64,000 nt of DNA from Flavobacterium sp. 245 (GCF_004362055.1 NZ_SNXB01000006.1:248001-312000), one strand, 5' to 3'; shown: positions 44,201-55,547, numbered from the stretch's first letter. A program made the numbers and translations. Notes: generated by a model from the letters alone, not told the origin.

Positions 44201-47200
44201 CAGGAAGGAACTATAACACTAACAGATCCTGGAACACCAACTACTACAGATGATACGCAAGATTTTTGTTTAATCGATGTGCCAACTGTTGCTAATATTC
44301 AAGTAAATGAAGCAAATGTAGTTTGGTACTCCGTTTCAACAGGTGGAACAGCAATTGCTCCAACAACGGCTTTAGCTGATGGAATTTACTATGCAGCAAT
44401 AAAAGATCCTTTAACAAGCTGCGAAAGTTCAGTTCGATTAGCAGTTACAATCAATGTATCTGATCCTGGAACACCAACAACTACAGATAATACACAAGAT
44501 TTCTGTTTAGTTGATGCACCGACAGTAGCAAATATTCAGGTAAATGCACCAACAGTTGGAAATATTGTTTGGTACACTGCTCTAACAGGCGGAACAGTAG
44601 TTGCATCGACAACAGCATTAATAAACGGCAGTTATTTTGCCGCAATTTTTGATCCTGCAACAAACTGTGAAAGTGCAACAAGATTAGAAGTAACAGTTAC
44701 TGTATCTGATCCATTAACACCAACTACTACAGATGCAACACAAGATTTCTGTTTGATCGATGCTCCGACAGTAGCAAGTATTCAGGTAAATGAAACAAAT
44801 GTGGTTTGGTATAGCGCTTCAACAGGCGGAACAGCAATTGCTTCAACCACGGCTCTAGCGAGCGGTGATTATTATGCAGCAATAAAAGATCCAGTAACAA
44901 ACTGTGAAAGTTCAGTTCGTTTGTTGGTTACGGTTACAGTAAGTGATCCAGGAACACCAACAACAGCAGATAATACGCAAGATTTTTGTTTAGTTGATGC
45001 GCCAACAGTTGCGAGTATTCAAATAAATGCACCAGCAGTAGGAAATATTGTTTGGTACACTGCTTCAACAGGCGGAACAGCAATTGCTTCAACAACAGCC
45101 TTAGCAAGCGGCAGTTATTTTGCAGCAATTTTTGATCCAGCAACAAACTGTGAAAGCGCTTCAAGATTAGAAGTTGCAGTTACAGTATCTGATCCTGGAA
45201 CACCAACAACTACAGATAATTCACAAGATTTCTGTTTAGTTGATGCACCGACAGTAGCTAATATTCAGGTAAATGCACCAACAGTTGGAAATATTGTTTG
45301 GTACACTGCTTCAACAGGCGGAACAGTAGTTGCATCGACAACAGCATTAACAAACGGCAGTTATTTTGCAGCGATTTTCGATCCTGCGACAAACTGTGAA
45401 AGTGCTTCAAGATTAGAAGTAGCAGTTACTGTATCTGATCCATTAACACCAACTACTACAGATGCAACACAAGATTTCTGTTTGATCGATGCTCCGACGG
45501 TATCGAGTATTCAGGTAAATGAAACAAATGTGGTTTGGTATAGCGCTTCAACAGGCGGAACAGCAATTGCTTCAACCACGGCTTTAGTGAGCGGTGATTA
45601 TTATGCAGCAATAAAAGATCCGGTAACAAACTGTGAAAGTTCAGTTCGTTTGTTGGTTACGGTTACAGTAAGTGATCCGGGAACACCAACAACAGCAGAC
45701 AATACTCAGGATTTCTGTTTAATTGATGCTCCAACAGTTGCAAGTATTCAAATAAATGCACCAGCAGTAGGAAATATCGTTTGGTACACTGCTTCAACAG
45801 GCGGAACAGCAATTGCTTCAACAACAGCCTTAGCAAGCGGCAGTTATTTTGCATCGATTTTTGATTCAGCAACAAACTGTGAAAGCGCTTCAAGATTAGA
45901 AGTTGCAGTTACAGTATCTGATCCTGGAACACCAACAACTACAGATAATACACAAGATTTCTGTTTAGTTGATGCACCGACAGTAGCAAATATTCAGGTA
46001 AATGCACCAACAGTTGGAAATATTGTTTGGTACACTGCTCTAACAGGCGGAACAGTAGTTGCATCGACAACAGCATTAACAAACGGCAGTTATTTTGCAG
46101 CGATTTTTGATCCTGCGACAAACTGTGAAAGTGCTTCAAGACTAGAAGTTGCAGTTACTGTATCTGATCCGGGAACACCAACAACTACAGATAATACACA
46201 AGATTTCTGTTTGATCAATGCTCCGACAGTAGCAAGTATTCAGGTAAATGAAACAAATATCGTTTGGTACAGTGCTTCAACAGGCGGAACAGCAATTGCT
46301 TCAACCACGGCTTTAGCGAGCGGTGATTATTATGCAGCAATAAAAGATCCGGTAACAAACTGCGAAAGTTCAGTTCGTTTATTAGTTACGGTTACAGTAA
46401 GTGATCCGGGAACACCAACAACAGCAGATAATACGCAAGATTTCTGCTTAATTGATGCTCCAACAGTTGCAAGTATTCAAATAAATGCACCAGCAGTAGG
46501 AAATATTGTTTGGTACACTGCTTCAACAGGCGGAACAGCAATTGCTTCAACAACAGCCTTAGCAAGCGGCAGTTATTTTGCATCGATTTTTGATCCAGCA
46601 ACAAACTGTGAAAGCGCTTCAAGATTAGAAGTTGCAGTTACTGTATCTGATCCTGGAACACCAACAACTACAGATAATACACAAGATTTCTGTTTAGTAA
46701 ATGCACCAACTTTTGCAAGTATTCAGGTGAGTGAAGCAAATGTAGTTTGGTACACTGCTTCAACAGGCGGAACAGCAATTACTTCAACAACAGCTTTAAC
46801 TAGCGGTACTTATTTTGGAGCAATAAAAGATCCAGTAACAGGTTGTGAAAGCGCAACACGTTTGCAAGTAGCGGTTACAGTAACTGATCCAGCTACACCA
46901 ACAACGACGGATAATACTCAAGTTTTCTGTTCTGGAAATACACCTACAGTTGCAAGTATTCAAGTAAATGAAGCAAATGTGGTTTGGTACAGTACTGCGA
47001 CAGGCGGAACAGCAATTCCAACAACTACAGCTTTAACTACAGGCGTTTATTACGGAGCTATAAAAGATCCGGTTACGGGTTGTGAAAGCAGTGTAAGATT
47101 GCTGGTAAATGTAACAGTAGGAAACACAATAAATCCAACTACTAATAATGCTTCGCAAAACTTCTGCTCTACAGCAGCACCAACTATTGCAAGCATTCAA

Positions 47201-48733
47201 GTAAACGAAAGCAATGTTGTATGGTTTAGTACTGCAACAGGCGGAACAGCAATTCCATCAACAACTGCATTGACATCTGGTATTTATTTTGGAAATATTA
47301 TTGATGCGGCGACTGGTTGTGAAAGCTCAACTCGTTTGCAAGTAACGGTAACGGTAACAACTCCAAGTCCGACACCAACTACAAATAATGCGACACAAAA
47401 CTTCTGTACGCTGAATTCGCCTACAGTTGCAAATATTCAGGTAAATGAAGCAAATGTAGTTTGGTACAGTACTGCTATTGGCGGAACAGCAATTCCTGCA
47501 ACAACCACATTAGTTACAGGAACTTATTATGGAGCTGTTTCAAGTGCAATAGGCTGTGAGAATCCAGTTCGTTTGGCAGTTGTGGTAAATGTAAATACTC
47601 CTGGAGTAGTTACAACGCCAAGAACAACACAAACATTCTGTTTATCAAAACTACCAACACTTGCTAATATCTTGGTAAATGAGCCAAATGTAGTTTGGTA
47701 TTCTACCGCAGCAGGAGGAACACCTTTAACGGCAAATACGCAATTAACGGCTGGAACTTACTACGCTGCAGCGCTTAATAATACGACTAACGGATGCGAA
47801 GGCGCAACGAGATTGGGAGTAACAATTGCATTTGAAAATGATGCTTTAGTGCCAATAACATCAAGTGACGATACGCCATGTGTATTCCAGGGTGTGACTT
47901 ATTCAATTGCAAATGGTAAATCTAATTATGTTTGGTCAGTTACTAACGGAACAATTATTTCTGGCGGAGGAACTGCTGATGGAACTGTAACAATTTCATG
48001 GTCTGATATTGGTTCTGGCCAAGTGAAAGTTACCTACATCAATACTTGTGATGAAACAACTACCAAAACATTGAATGTTACAGTAGCAACTTGTTCAGAT
48101 TTAACGATTACCAACACAGTGAGTAATCCAACTCCAAACTTTGGTGAACAGATAACATTTACAGTAACAGTAAATAATGTTGGACAAGGGAATTTCATAA
48201 ATACCATTGTAAGCGACTTATTGCCTAACGGTTATGAATTAATCAGTTCAAGCACAACTCAAGGAACATTTGATCAAACAACACAGCTTTGGACTATTCC
48301 AACGCTGAATGCAGGTCAGAGCGTAGTTCTTACAATTGTTGCCGAAGTAGTTCATGGAAGCGATTACCTATCTGTTGCAACTATTGAAATTTCAACTCCT
48401 TTAGATGTTTCCGCAGCAAACAACACGGCTTCAGTTTCTGTTGATCCAATTTGTTTGACAGTTTACAATGAGTTTACGCCAAATAATGATGGAGCGAATG
48501 ACTTATTCAGAATTGACTGTATTGAATCATATCCAAATAATGAATTGAAAGTTTACAACAGATATGGTGCATTAGTTTACAGCAAACAGCATTATGAAAA
48601 TGATTGGAACGGAACTGCCAATGTATCTGGAGTTATTAGTAGAGGAGATATGCTGCCAACAGGTACTTATTTTTATGTGATAGACATTGGAGACGGAACG
48701 GTTAAAAAAGGATGGTTATCTATAATGAGATAA
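38273..48733 (+). CDS. Giant T9SS type B adhesin-like surface protein (3486 residues)
   Basis: The start ATG gives a long signal peptide with basic KKR then LLGLLFLFLLCGNAFSQ. Five related ~150-residue modules occur at about 35-190, 452-604, 861-1013, 1367-1525 and 1529-1691. Between and after the first three are Ig-like domains of the CHU_C-associated type, marked by WYD-A-T-GG. Residues ~1985-3187 are 15 tandem ~80-residue repeats. Then come a PKD-like region (~3188-3270), a DUF11 domain (~3275-3390) and the type B sorting domain (~3395-3486) with YNEFTPNNDGANDLF, KVYNRYGALVY and LPTGTYFYVID. Type B domains direct export through the type IX system with a PorP/SprF partner, which is encoded 47 bp downstream. 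This is the architecture of SprB-like gliding and adhesion proteins. The ligand is unknown. Confidence 0.93.
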   Translation: MKKIFTFCDLCVKKRLLGLLFLFLLCGNAFSQTVCRPVSQTNSQAGLLCIGLDVNSPTLAYDNDPGLTTYATLQNAVGLLCMAEETMTLNQTVRAGDEIVLYLGTGNGLLDVGLLSNVSIQTKLSGTDVGPRVALNSPVLNLSLLSGNAVGEVRYTVPGDANQVQIQVGGLLSLLVNLRIYDVRLDFAKPTVTGGLNQTICSGTSTTLTATPVAGTTLAWYNSASSTTALATGNTLVTPNLTANTTYYIGVTRAGGCEGNNRVPVVVNVSNPVAPAINSSGRAVCSSGATQQTTLSLINPIPGTTYNWYSTSSGGTILASGNSYSPTVPIGTTSFYVEAVIGSCISPTRAQVDVVSNPVPALATALTQSVTIQSGQNATLSATTSEVGVTLNWYDVATGGTAISTNTSTFTTPILTATKTYYVETQSAAGGCVSASRAPITVNVITTPLGGCLQANSQQTSLNGLCLLCSSTNQDNSVDGNIATAARLTVPVGLINGWIQQTLQFNNPGKAGDIIDVELELPGGVLDLSLLNYISLATYNGTTFNNDRISINNLVSVQLLGGNRFKASITAGANFDRVEVRLGGLATVLTSLDIYQASYRYSDPSVTGNKIICSGQNTTLTAGLAVGETVNWYSAATGGASLAGTAAFTTPNLTADTTYYAEITRNGCVNSVRFAVPITVNNPVAATLSPGSSSICAGQSTTITVQSPVAGTTYNWYDAATAGNLVFTGTSFTTPVLTGSTNYYVESVIGSCSSSTRAQASITVNPLPAVPTVASSTVIIPSGQVVTLQVSNPIAGVAYDWYDVATGGTALLTDNPSYTPSPALTADKTYYIAARSTSNCVSATRTAINVVVTPVVPITSCLKANSQVTSRGGLTGCLLCSSANDGFSVDANDTNFARLSVPVGLVDDYMQQMLTFSTSGKAGDIIDVELGIPGGIADVSALSYISLRSYNGGAPNSDQVNIGALVNVQLLGGDRFKASFVTSGDFTAVEVRLGGIATLLTNLDIYGASFRYKEAAITGASSPICSGTSTVLTASTTAGDTINWYDVASGGTSLATNTATYNTGNLTASKTYYIEAVRGGTCINSVRQPVTVTVLPLSVEADITIASPVVSSCAGTAVLAPTSGLTGAQFKYYTDQIKTQEITTGSTVAGQTGVTFSKDGATGALTISGLASGASYTYYIAVGNATSCDNAINTLQPVVVNFPATSTTLAVTSPLVACGSANLKNAITTLDTSGNTTYTFFDPSDVVMTDEAAMNVTINGVYSIQSQINGDDCPSAKQPVTVTVNPLPSLTVDPAQSVAQGTNVTLNATSNGTLAWYDPQGTAITGPPFTTGALNVPGIYTYTVVATLGSCSVTGTLSINVKDPDNCQSLTERVYATAQSSGSIVTGGVSNGTNAIDGNPQTFSTITTGVGLLGIGTTWQDLTWPSNIAKGTPVTIKLGSEYSGLGVAQGVSVIGRKAGVDIGVLQSVSGALLNVLPGDNAYEFTFVPSNAAGPQDYDGIRIVSGALLSVAQNTKVYEAYYKKSVTTVACTPGDIQDIFYGTTDLGLPVGALTSTVGVSDAWNIADNDVTTFATMYSGVGALAAADLTVQFKTPSVVSDTLRIVISKPAVLLNVNLLTGFTIQRYLGNVAVGAPIQNTSSLLSIKLLSANTMAMVLVSSPTESYDRVRIRFGGVAGVLEFLRVHTVERVANTSVIGGGTTNKVTVCPGSDVTLQIPEEACSTYIWYDAPTGGSIVANGLTYTVPANLASGTYKYYVQPVRYGCEAMTRGEVTVEVKISSPENLLTDITLNGATSTTICAPTGTVILATTLTATGTITNPVYHWYKFDGTTSQPVAGATASSLTVTGLTPGTYTYFVGFSSDEYCETAEGDRKQITFTILRPSDQNDLSVDDVTVCHDLSASLTPVAAALTNPVFTWYLDSNKTQPIADGDTNGSITYAISSTGVLTVSGLTLAMGPVSYYVAVSSDTTCENLAGTLQEGTITLTDPGTPTTTDDTQDFCLIDVPTVANIQVNEANVVWYSVSTGGTAIAPTTALADGIYYAAIKDPLTSCESSVRLAVTINVSDPGTPTTTDNTQDFCLVDAPTVANIQVNAPTVGNIVWYTALTGGTVVASTTALINGSYFAAIFDPATNCESATRLEVTVTVSDPLTPTTTDATQDFCLIDAPTVASIQVNETNVVWYSASTGGTAIASTTALASGDYYAAIKDPVTNCESSVRLLVTVTVSDPGTPTTADNTQDFCLVDAPTVASIQINAPAVGNIVWYTASTGGTAIASTTALASGSYFAAIFDPATNCESASRLEVAVTVSDPGTPTTTDNSQDFCLVDAPTVANIQVNAPTVGNIVWYTASTGGTVVASTTALTNGSYFAAIFDPATNCESASRLEVAVTVSDPLTPTTTDATQDFCLIDAPTVSSIQVNETNVVWYSASTGGTAIASTTALVSGDYYAAIKDPVTNCESSVRLLVTVTVSDPGTPTTADNTQDFCLIDAPTVASIQINAPAVGNIVWYTASTGGTAIASTTALASGSYFASIFDSATNCESASRLEVAVTVSDPGTPTTTDNTQDFCLVDAPTVANIQVNAPTVGNIVWYTALTGGTVVASTTALTNGSYFAAIFDPATNCESASRLEVAVTVSDPGTPTTTDNTQDFCLINAPTVASIQVNETNIVWYSASTGGTAIASTTALASGDYYAAIKDPVTNCESSVRLLVTVTVSDPGTPTTADNTQDFCLIDAPTVASIQINAPAVGNIVWYTASTGGTAIASTTALASGSYFASIFDPATNCESASRLEVAVTVSDPGTPTTTDNTQDFCLVNAPTFASIQVSEANVVWYTASTGGTAITSTTALTSGTYFGAIKDPVTGCESATRLQVAVTVTDPATPTTTDNTQVFCSGNTPTVASIQVNEANVVWYSTATGGTAIPTTTALTTGVYYGAIKDPVTGCESSVRLLVNVTVGNTINPTTNNASQNFCSTAAPTIASIQVNESNVVWFSTATGGTAIPSTTALTSGIYFGNIIDAATGCESSTRLQVTVTVTTPSPTPTTNNATQNFCTLNSPTVANIQVNEANVVWYSTAIGGTAIPATTTLVTGTYYGAVSSAIGCENPVRLAVVVNVNTPGVVTTPRTTQTFCLSKLPTLANILVNEPNVVWYSTAAGGTPLTANTQLTAGTYYAAALNNTTNGCEGATRLGVTIAFENDALVPITSSDDTPCVFQGVTYSIANGKSNYVWSVTNGTIISGGGTADGTVTISWSDIGSGQVKVTYINTCDETTTKTLNVTVATCSDLTITNTVSNPTPNFGEQITFTVTVNNVGQGNFINTIVSDLLPNGYELISSSTTQGTFDQTTQLWTIPTLNAGQSVVLTIVAEVVHGSDYLSVATIEISTPLDVSAANNTASVSVDPICLTVYNEFTPNNDGANDLFRIDCIESYPNNELKVYNRYGALVYSKQHYENDWNGTANVSGVISRGDMLPTGTYFYVIDIGDGTVKKGWLSIMR
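44225..47833 (+). repeat. Fifteen tandem ~237-246-bp repeats coding the adhesin stalk, with a 729-bp higher-order unit
   Basis: Each unit encodes D-P-G-T-P-T-T-x-D-N-T-Q-D-F-C, then APTVA-IQV, WY-A-TGGT, TTAL, YFAAI and NCES. Units are 79 residues (VNETNVVWY type) or 82 residues (NAPxVGNIVWY type). From 44462 to 46648 they follow the order 82-79-82 three times; starts at 44462, 45191, 45920 and the flank at 46649 are exactly 729 bp apart. The outer units (44225 and 46649-47833) have diverged. Each unit has exactly two conserved cysteines (in DFC and NCE). Confidence 0.93.
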
Positions 48734-48780
48734 GCAGACGATGTTAATCATCTAATTAATTAAACTAAATAAGTATCGTT

Positions 48781-49716
48781 ATGAAACTATATATAAAATC
48801 ACTGAAGAAAACATATTTTGTTGTAATATGTTCTTTTATTGCATTCTGTGCCAGTGCACAGCAAGATCCAGAGTACACCCAGTATATGTATAATACTATG
48901 GCGGTAAATCCAGCTTATGCTGGGTCTACCGGTACTTTAGAAGCAACACTTTTGTACCGTTCTCAATGGATTGGAATTGATGGCGCTCCAGAAACACAGT
49001 CTTTTTCTATTCACGCACCGCTTCGAAATGAGAAAGTTGGCTTGGGACTTAGTGTCGTTAATGACAAAATTGGTCCTTCAAATGAACTTTACCTTGACGG
49101 AAACTTTTCTTATTCAATTCCGTTGGGATATGAAAAAAGGTTGGCCTTCGGTTTGAAAGCTGGTATGAGAATGTTAAACGTAGATTGGTCAAAAGGGAGA
49201 TACTACGATCCAAATGATGTTTTGCTAAATCAAAATATTGACAATCAGGCAAAATTGGCAGTTGGAGCAGGAATCTATTATTATACTGATAAATGGTACG
49301 TAGGTGCATCAGTTCCGAGTTTCATCCAAAACACTTATTATGATGATGTTCAGGAATCTATCGACTATGATCGTTTACATTATTATTTCATGGGAGGTTA
49401 TGTTTTTGATTTGAATCCAAATTTAAAATTCAAACCTGCATTTCTAGTAAAAGCAGTAAGCGGAGCTCCTCTTACTGCTGATATCTCGGCGAATTTTATG
49501 ATTGCTGAAAAATTTGTGATCGGTGGTTCTTACAGAACAGATGATTCTGTAAGTATCTTGGCTGGTTTTCAAATTTCTAAAAGTTTTTATATCGGATACG
49601 CTTTCGATTACACAGTGAGCGATCTGAATAAGTACAATGACGGATCGCACGAAATCATCTTGCGTTATCAGTTCAATAAAGGCGAAAGTAAAATTAAATC
49701 ACCTCGATTCTTCTAA
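48781..49716 (+). CDS. PorP/SprF family type IX secretion outer-membrane protein
   Basis: The 311-residue protein has a signal peptide ending CASAQ and the family opening QQDPEYTQYMYNTMAVNPAYAGS. It continues as a ~14-strand outer-membrane barrel (LSVVNDKIGPSNE, FGLKAGMRMLNVDWSKG, YTDKWYVGASVPSF, ISKSFYIGYAFDYTVSDL). SprF of F. johnsoniae is needed for surface display of SprB; such proteins usually sit beside a type B substrate, as here (47 bp after the adhesin). Likely role: cognate export or anchoring factor for this adhesin. The PorE-like gene follows at 11 bp. Confidence 0.95.
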   Translation: MKLYIKSLKKTYFVVICSFIAFCASAQQDPEYTQYMYNTMAVNPAYAGSTGTLEATLLYRSQWIGIDGAPETQSFSIHAPLRNEKVGLGLSVVNDKIGPSNELYLDGNFSYSIPLGYEKRLAFGLKAGMRMLNVDWSKGRYYDPNDVLLNQNIDNQAKLAVGAGIYYYTDKWYVGASVPSFIQNTYYDDVQESIDYDRLHYYFMGGYVFDLNPNLKFKPAFLVKAVSGAPLTADISANFMIAEKFVIGGSYRTDDSVSILAGFQISKSFYIGYAFDYTVSDLNKYNDGSHEIILRYQFNKGESKIKSPRFF

Positions 49717-49727
49717 ATCAAAAACCT

Positions 49728-51665
49728 ATGAAAAAACTATATATCCTAAGTTTAGTCTTGAGCATTACGTTTAGTTTTGCTCAAAAGACTAATTTAAAAA
49801 AGGCCGATGCCTTGTTTAGAAACTACGCCTACGCGGATGCTTCAAAGGCATATGAAGAAATTTTGCAGAACAGTAAAAATCCTTCAACACAAACCTTAAA
49901 AAATGCTGCCGACTCGTATTATTTTATTTCTGATGAAAGAAATGCTTTAAAATGGTATAAAAAGTTATACGAAGCGCAGGGCAATAATTTGACAGATATT
50001 TATTATCTGCGTTATATCCAGTCACTGAAAGGCGTTATGGATTATGATGACGCAGACAAAATGACAAAAGAATATCTGACTAAAAAAGGTGATCAAAAAG
50101 AAGTCAACCGCTATCTTGCTCAAAAGAAACAAATGGATAGTTTGTCTAAAGCTAAATCGCTGTACACAGTTAAAAATCTGGATATTAATACTAGTAAATC
50201 TGATTTTGGAGCAACTTATTTTCAGGACCGAATCGTATTTACCTCTGCCAGAGACACTACAAAGTTTAGTGAAAAGTTATATACATGGAACAATCAGCCT
50301 TTTTTAAATCTTTATTTGGCAGAAAGAAATCCTGCCGATGGAAGTTTGTTTAACGAAAAACTATTTCTTCCAAATGTAATGACTAAATACCACGAAGCAA
50401 CAGCATCTTTTGACGCCAGCGGAAAAACAATCTATTATTCAACAAACATTGTTAAAAAGAATAAATTGGTTATTGATGAAAGTAAAACCAATAATTTTCA
50501 AATAGTTAAAGGCGATATTGTAAATAATAAATTAGAAAATCCACAGCAGGTTTTCTTTGATAATAAGGATTATTCAGTAGGACATCCCGCTTTAAGTGAA
50601 GATGGAAAATGGCTTTTCTTTGCATCAGATATGCCGGGTGGAGCAGGCGAAACGGATCTGTATTATGTAAAAATTGCTGCCGATGGCACGATGAGTTCTC
50701 CGGTAAATCTTGGACCAAAAATCAATACGCTTGGAAACGAGGTTTTTCCATTCTTTCGTAACGGAAAACTTTATTTTTCTTCCGATGGACATTATGGCTA
50801 CGGAGATTTAGATGTTTATGAAAGCAATCTTTTAGCCGACGGAACTTTTTCAGCTCCAGTTAATTTAGGTGCACCAATTAACAGCAATAAAGATGATTTT
50901 TCTTTTATAATTGACAATGCTGATACTTATGGTTATGTTTCCTCGAACAGAGCCGGAGGAAAAGGTGATGACGATATTTATTCTTTTGTTAAAGGAAAAC
51001 CAGTTTGTAATCAGAGCATTTCTGGTATAGCTGTAGACCGAAAAACAAAATTACCTCTTTCAGACGTAATTATTATGGGGTATAATTCTTATACTGAAGT
51101 TCTTGGAGAGACGAAAACCAATTTTGAAGGTAAATATGCGTTAGTAGTTCCATGCGGAAAAACAGTTAAAATGATTGCTGCAAAACCAAATTACAGCAGT
51201 GATGAAAAAACGGTTGAAACGACAATGGAAAACGAAGGCGAGATTAAAGATGTCAATTTTGAACTAAGCAATTATGACGATTTAGTTGTTAAAAAGAAAG
51301 GTGTTGAAAAAGTAGATGTAAAACCAATTTACTTTGATTATGACAAATATGATATTACACCATTGGCAGTGGAAGAGCTGACAAAAGTAGTCTTTATCAT
51401 GCAAAAATTTCCAAACATCAAAATCAAGATTGAATCGCATACCGATGCCCGTGGAAAGGATTCATACAACCTGAAACTTTCAGATAACAGAGCCAAATCA
51501 ACCCGTGATTATATTATTTCTCAAGGGATTGATGCCTCTCGCATTGAAAGCGCAATAGGTTATGGCGAAAGCCGATTGATTAACAAATGTAAAAACGGCG
51601 TGAAATGTACTGAAGAAGAACATTTGTTAAATAGACGCTCTGACTTTATCATTATCCAAAAATAG
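49728..51665 (+). CDS. PorE-like OmpA-family protein (TPR, beta-propeller, carboxypeptidase-regulatory domain, OmpA)
   Basis: After a signal peptide (MKKLYILSLVLSITFSFAQ) the 645-residue protein shows TPR helices (20-130, KADALFRNYAYADASKAYEE), a PD40/WD40-type propeller (~160-420; HEATASFDASGKTIYYSTN, GHPALSEDGKWLFFASD, GNEVFPFFRNGKLYFSSDG), a carboxypeptidase-regulatory-like domain (~425-510) and a C-terminal OmpA peptidoglycan-binding domain (~535-645; VKPIYFDYDKYDITPLA, ESHTDARGKDSYNLKLSDNRA). This exact order is the one described for the T9SS accessory protein PorE. As the third gene of the adhesin cassette it probably links the export or anchoring machinery to peptidoglycan. Confidence 0.92.
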   Translation: MKKLYILSLVLSITFSFAQKTNLKKADALFRNYAYADASKAYEEILQNSKNPSTQTLKNAADSYYFISDERNALKWYKKLYEAQGNNLTDIYYLRYIQSLKGVMDYDDADKMTKEYLTKKGDQKEVNRYLAQKKQMDSLSKAKSLYTVKNLDINTSKSDFGATYFQDRIVFTSARDTTKFSEKLYTWNNQPFLNLYLAERNPADGSLFNEKLFLPNVMTKYHEATASFDASGKTIYYSTNIVKKNKLVIDESKTNNFQIVKGDIVNNKLENPQQVFFDNKDYSVGHPALSEDGKWLFFASDMPGGAGETDLYYVKIAADGTMSSPVNLGPKINTLGNEVFPFFRNGKLYFSSDGHYGYGDLDVYESNLLADGTFSAPVNLGAPINSNKDDFSFIIDNADTYGYVSSNRAGGKGDDDIYSFVKGKPVCNQSISGIAVDRKTKLPLSDVIIMGYNSYTEVLGETKTNFEGKYALVVPCGKTVKMIAAKPNYSSDEKTVETTMENEGEIKDVNFELSNYDDLVVKKKGVEKVDVKPIYFDYDKYDITPLAVEELTKVVFIMQKFPNIKIKIESHTDARGKDSYNLKLSDNRAKSTRDYIISQGIDASRIESAIGYGESRLINKCKNGVKCTEEEHLLNRRSDFIIIQK

Positions 51666-51776
51666 TTTTATATTTGCGCGCTAATTATTTGATTATCAGT
51701 GTAAAAATATAAAACGAAGAAACCATTTGGAAGTTGGTTTTGTTTAATTCTTTTTTAAGAATAGTGGACAAGAAGA

Positions 51777-51820
51777 AAATCAAGTCGCATACATTTTGTG
51801 ACTTGATTTTTGATTTTTTA
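51777..51820 (+). terminator. Terminator of the adhesin-PorP-PorE cassette
   Basis: AAAATCAAGTCGCA pairs with TGTGACTTGATTTT around a 6-base loop (one G-U pair), with T-rich sequence after it. It lies 111 bp past the OmpA-family stop. A TATATTTG element at 51669-51676 lacks a -33 partner. Confidence 0.85.
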
Positions 51821-51905
51821 AAACTTTTGTTTTTTGATGATTTTCAGCGAAAATAATTCTAATTTTGATCTTTCAGTTATTCTAAATTTATAGGCATTAT
51901 TTTAA

Positions 51906-54585
<2,680 letters not shown>

Positions 54586-54600
<15 letters not shown>

Positions 54601-55497
54601 TTTTCCTTGGTTTGTATGATTTTTGTTTTGATCAAAATAAAAATCAATACGTCCTAAATTGATTCCATAACAACCCACTTGGTTAACCAATACGTTTTCG
54701 CCTGCTTTGTTTTTTACAATAGTTGGTTTGTCAAGAAAAGTATGTGTGTGCCCGCCAATAATTAAATCAATATCTTGTGTTAATTCGGCTAATTTCAAGT
54801 CACAGATTTTCGTTGGTTCATCTCTATAATTGTAACCAAGATGCGAAAGGCAGATAACCAAATCACATTTTTCTTCTTTCTTTAATAACTGAGTCATATC
54901 CTGAGCAATTTCTACAGGATTATTATATACGGTTTCCTTGTACATTTTTTTATCTACTAAACCGTTAAGCTCAATTCCTACACCAAAAACGCCCACTTTG
55001 ATTCCGTTTTTGTTGAAAATTTTATAAGGTTTTACAAGTCCGTTCATGACTGTATTTTTGAAGTCATAATTAGAGCAGATAAAATCAAATTTTGCGTGAG
55101 GCATTTGTGCATATAAACCCTCAAGACCATTATCAAAGTCATGATTTCCTATTGTTGAAGCATCATATTTCATCATGCTCATCAGCTTAAATTCAAGTTC
55201 ACCTCCGTAGTAATTAAAATAAGGAGTTCCCTGAAAAATATCTCCTGCATCTAACAAAAGCACATTTGGATTTTCTTGACGAATAGTTTCGATAAGCGCT
55301 GCACGTCGAGACACGCCACCTTTGTTTGCATTACGAGGATCATCAGCAGGAAAAGGATCAATATGGCTGTGAACATCATTAGTATGCAAAATAGTCAAGT
55401 GCTTAATATCGTTGGTTTCAAAACTGCTTAACGACAAGCCTAGGCTTAATAGGGCAGTACTTGCAGCAGTTTTTTCGATAAATTCTCTTCTTTTCAT
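54586..55497 (-). CDS. Exported 5'-nucleotidase/metallophosphatase catalytic-domain protein (stand-alone)
   Basis: A twin-arginine-type start (MKRREFIEKTAASTALLSLGL) precedes the calcineurin-like phosphoesterase core of the UshA-type 5'-nucleotidases: LTILHTNDVHSHIDP, LLLDAGDIFQGTP, ASTIGNHDFDNG, VICLSHLGYN and LIIGGHTHTF. All metal ligands are present. At 303 residues it stops where UshA would continue into its C-terminal domain; that domain is made by the gene immediately upstream (55548-56327). Together they probably dephosphorylate extracellular nucleotides in the periplasm. Confidence 0.92.
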
Positions 55498-55547
55498 GTG
55501 ATATTTTTTTTGCGTAAAAGCGGGTAATTTTATTTTTTCTTGAAATG

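Noticed and set aside
44481..46622. Five antisense frames at 729- and 1458-bp spacing within the repeats
   Set aside because: They are shadows of the tandem coding repeats on the other strand, made of Leu/Gln-rich sequence; the periodicity is that of the adhesin repeat.
44225..47833. CRISPR-like periodic repeats
   Set aside because: The period is ~240 bp with no unique spacers, and the whole array is in frame in one gene.
51669..51676. TATATTTG as a promoter for ligA
   Set aside because: No TTG lies 17-21 bp upstream, and the terminator at 51777 lies between it and ligA.
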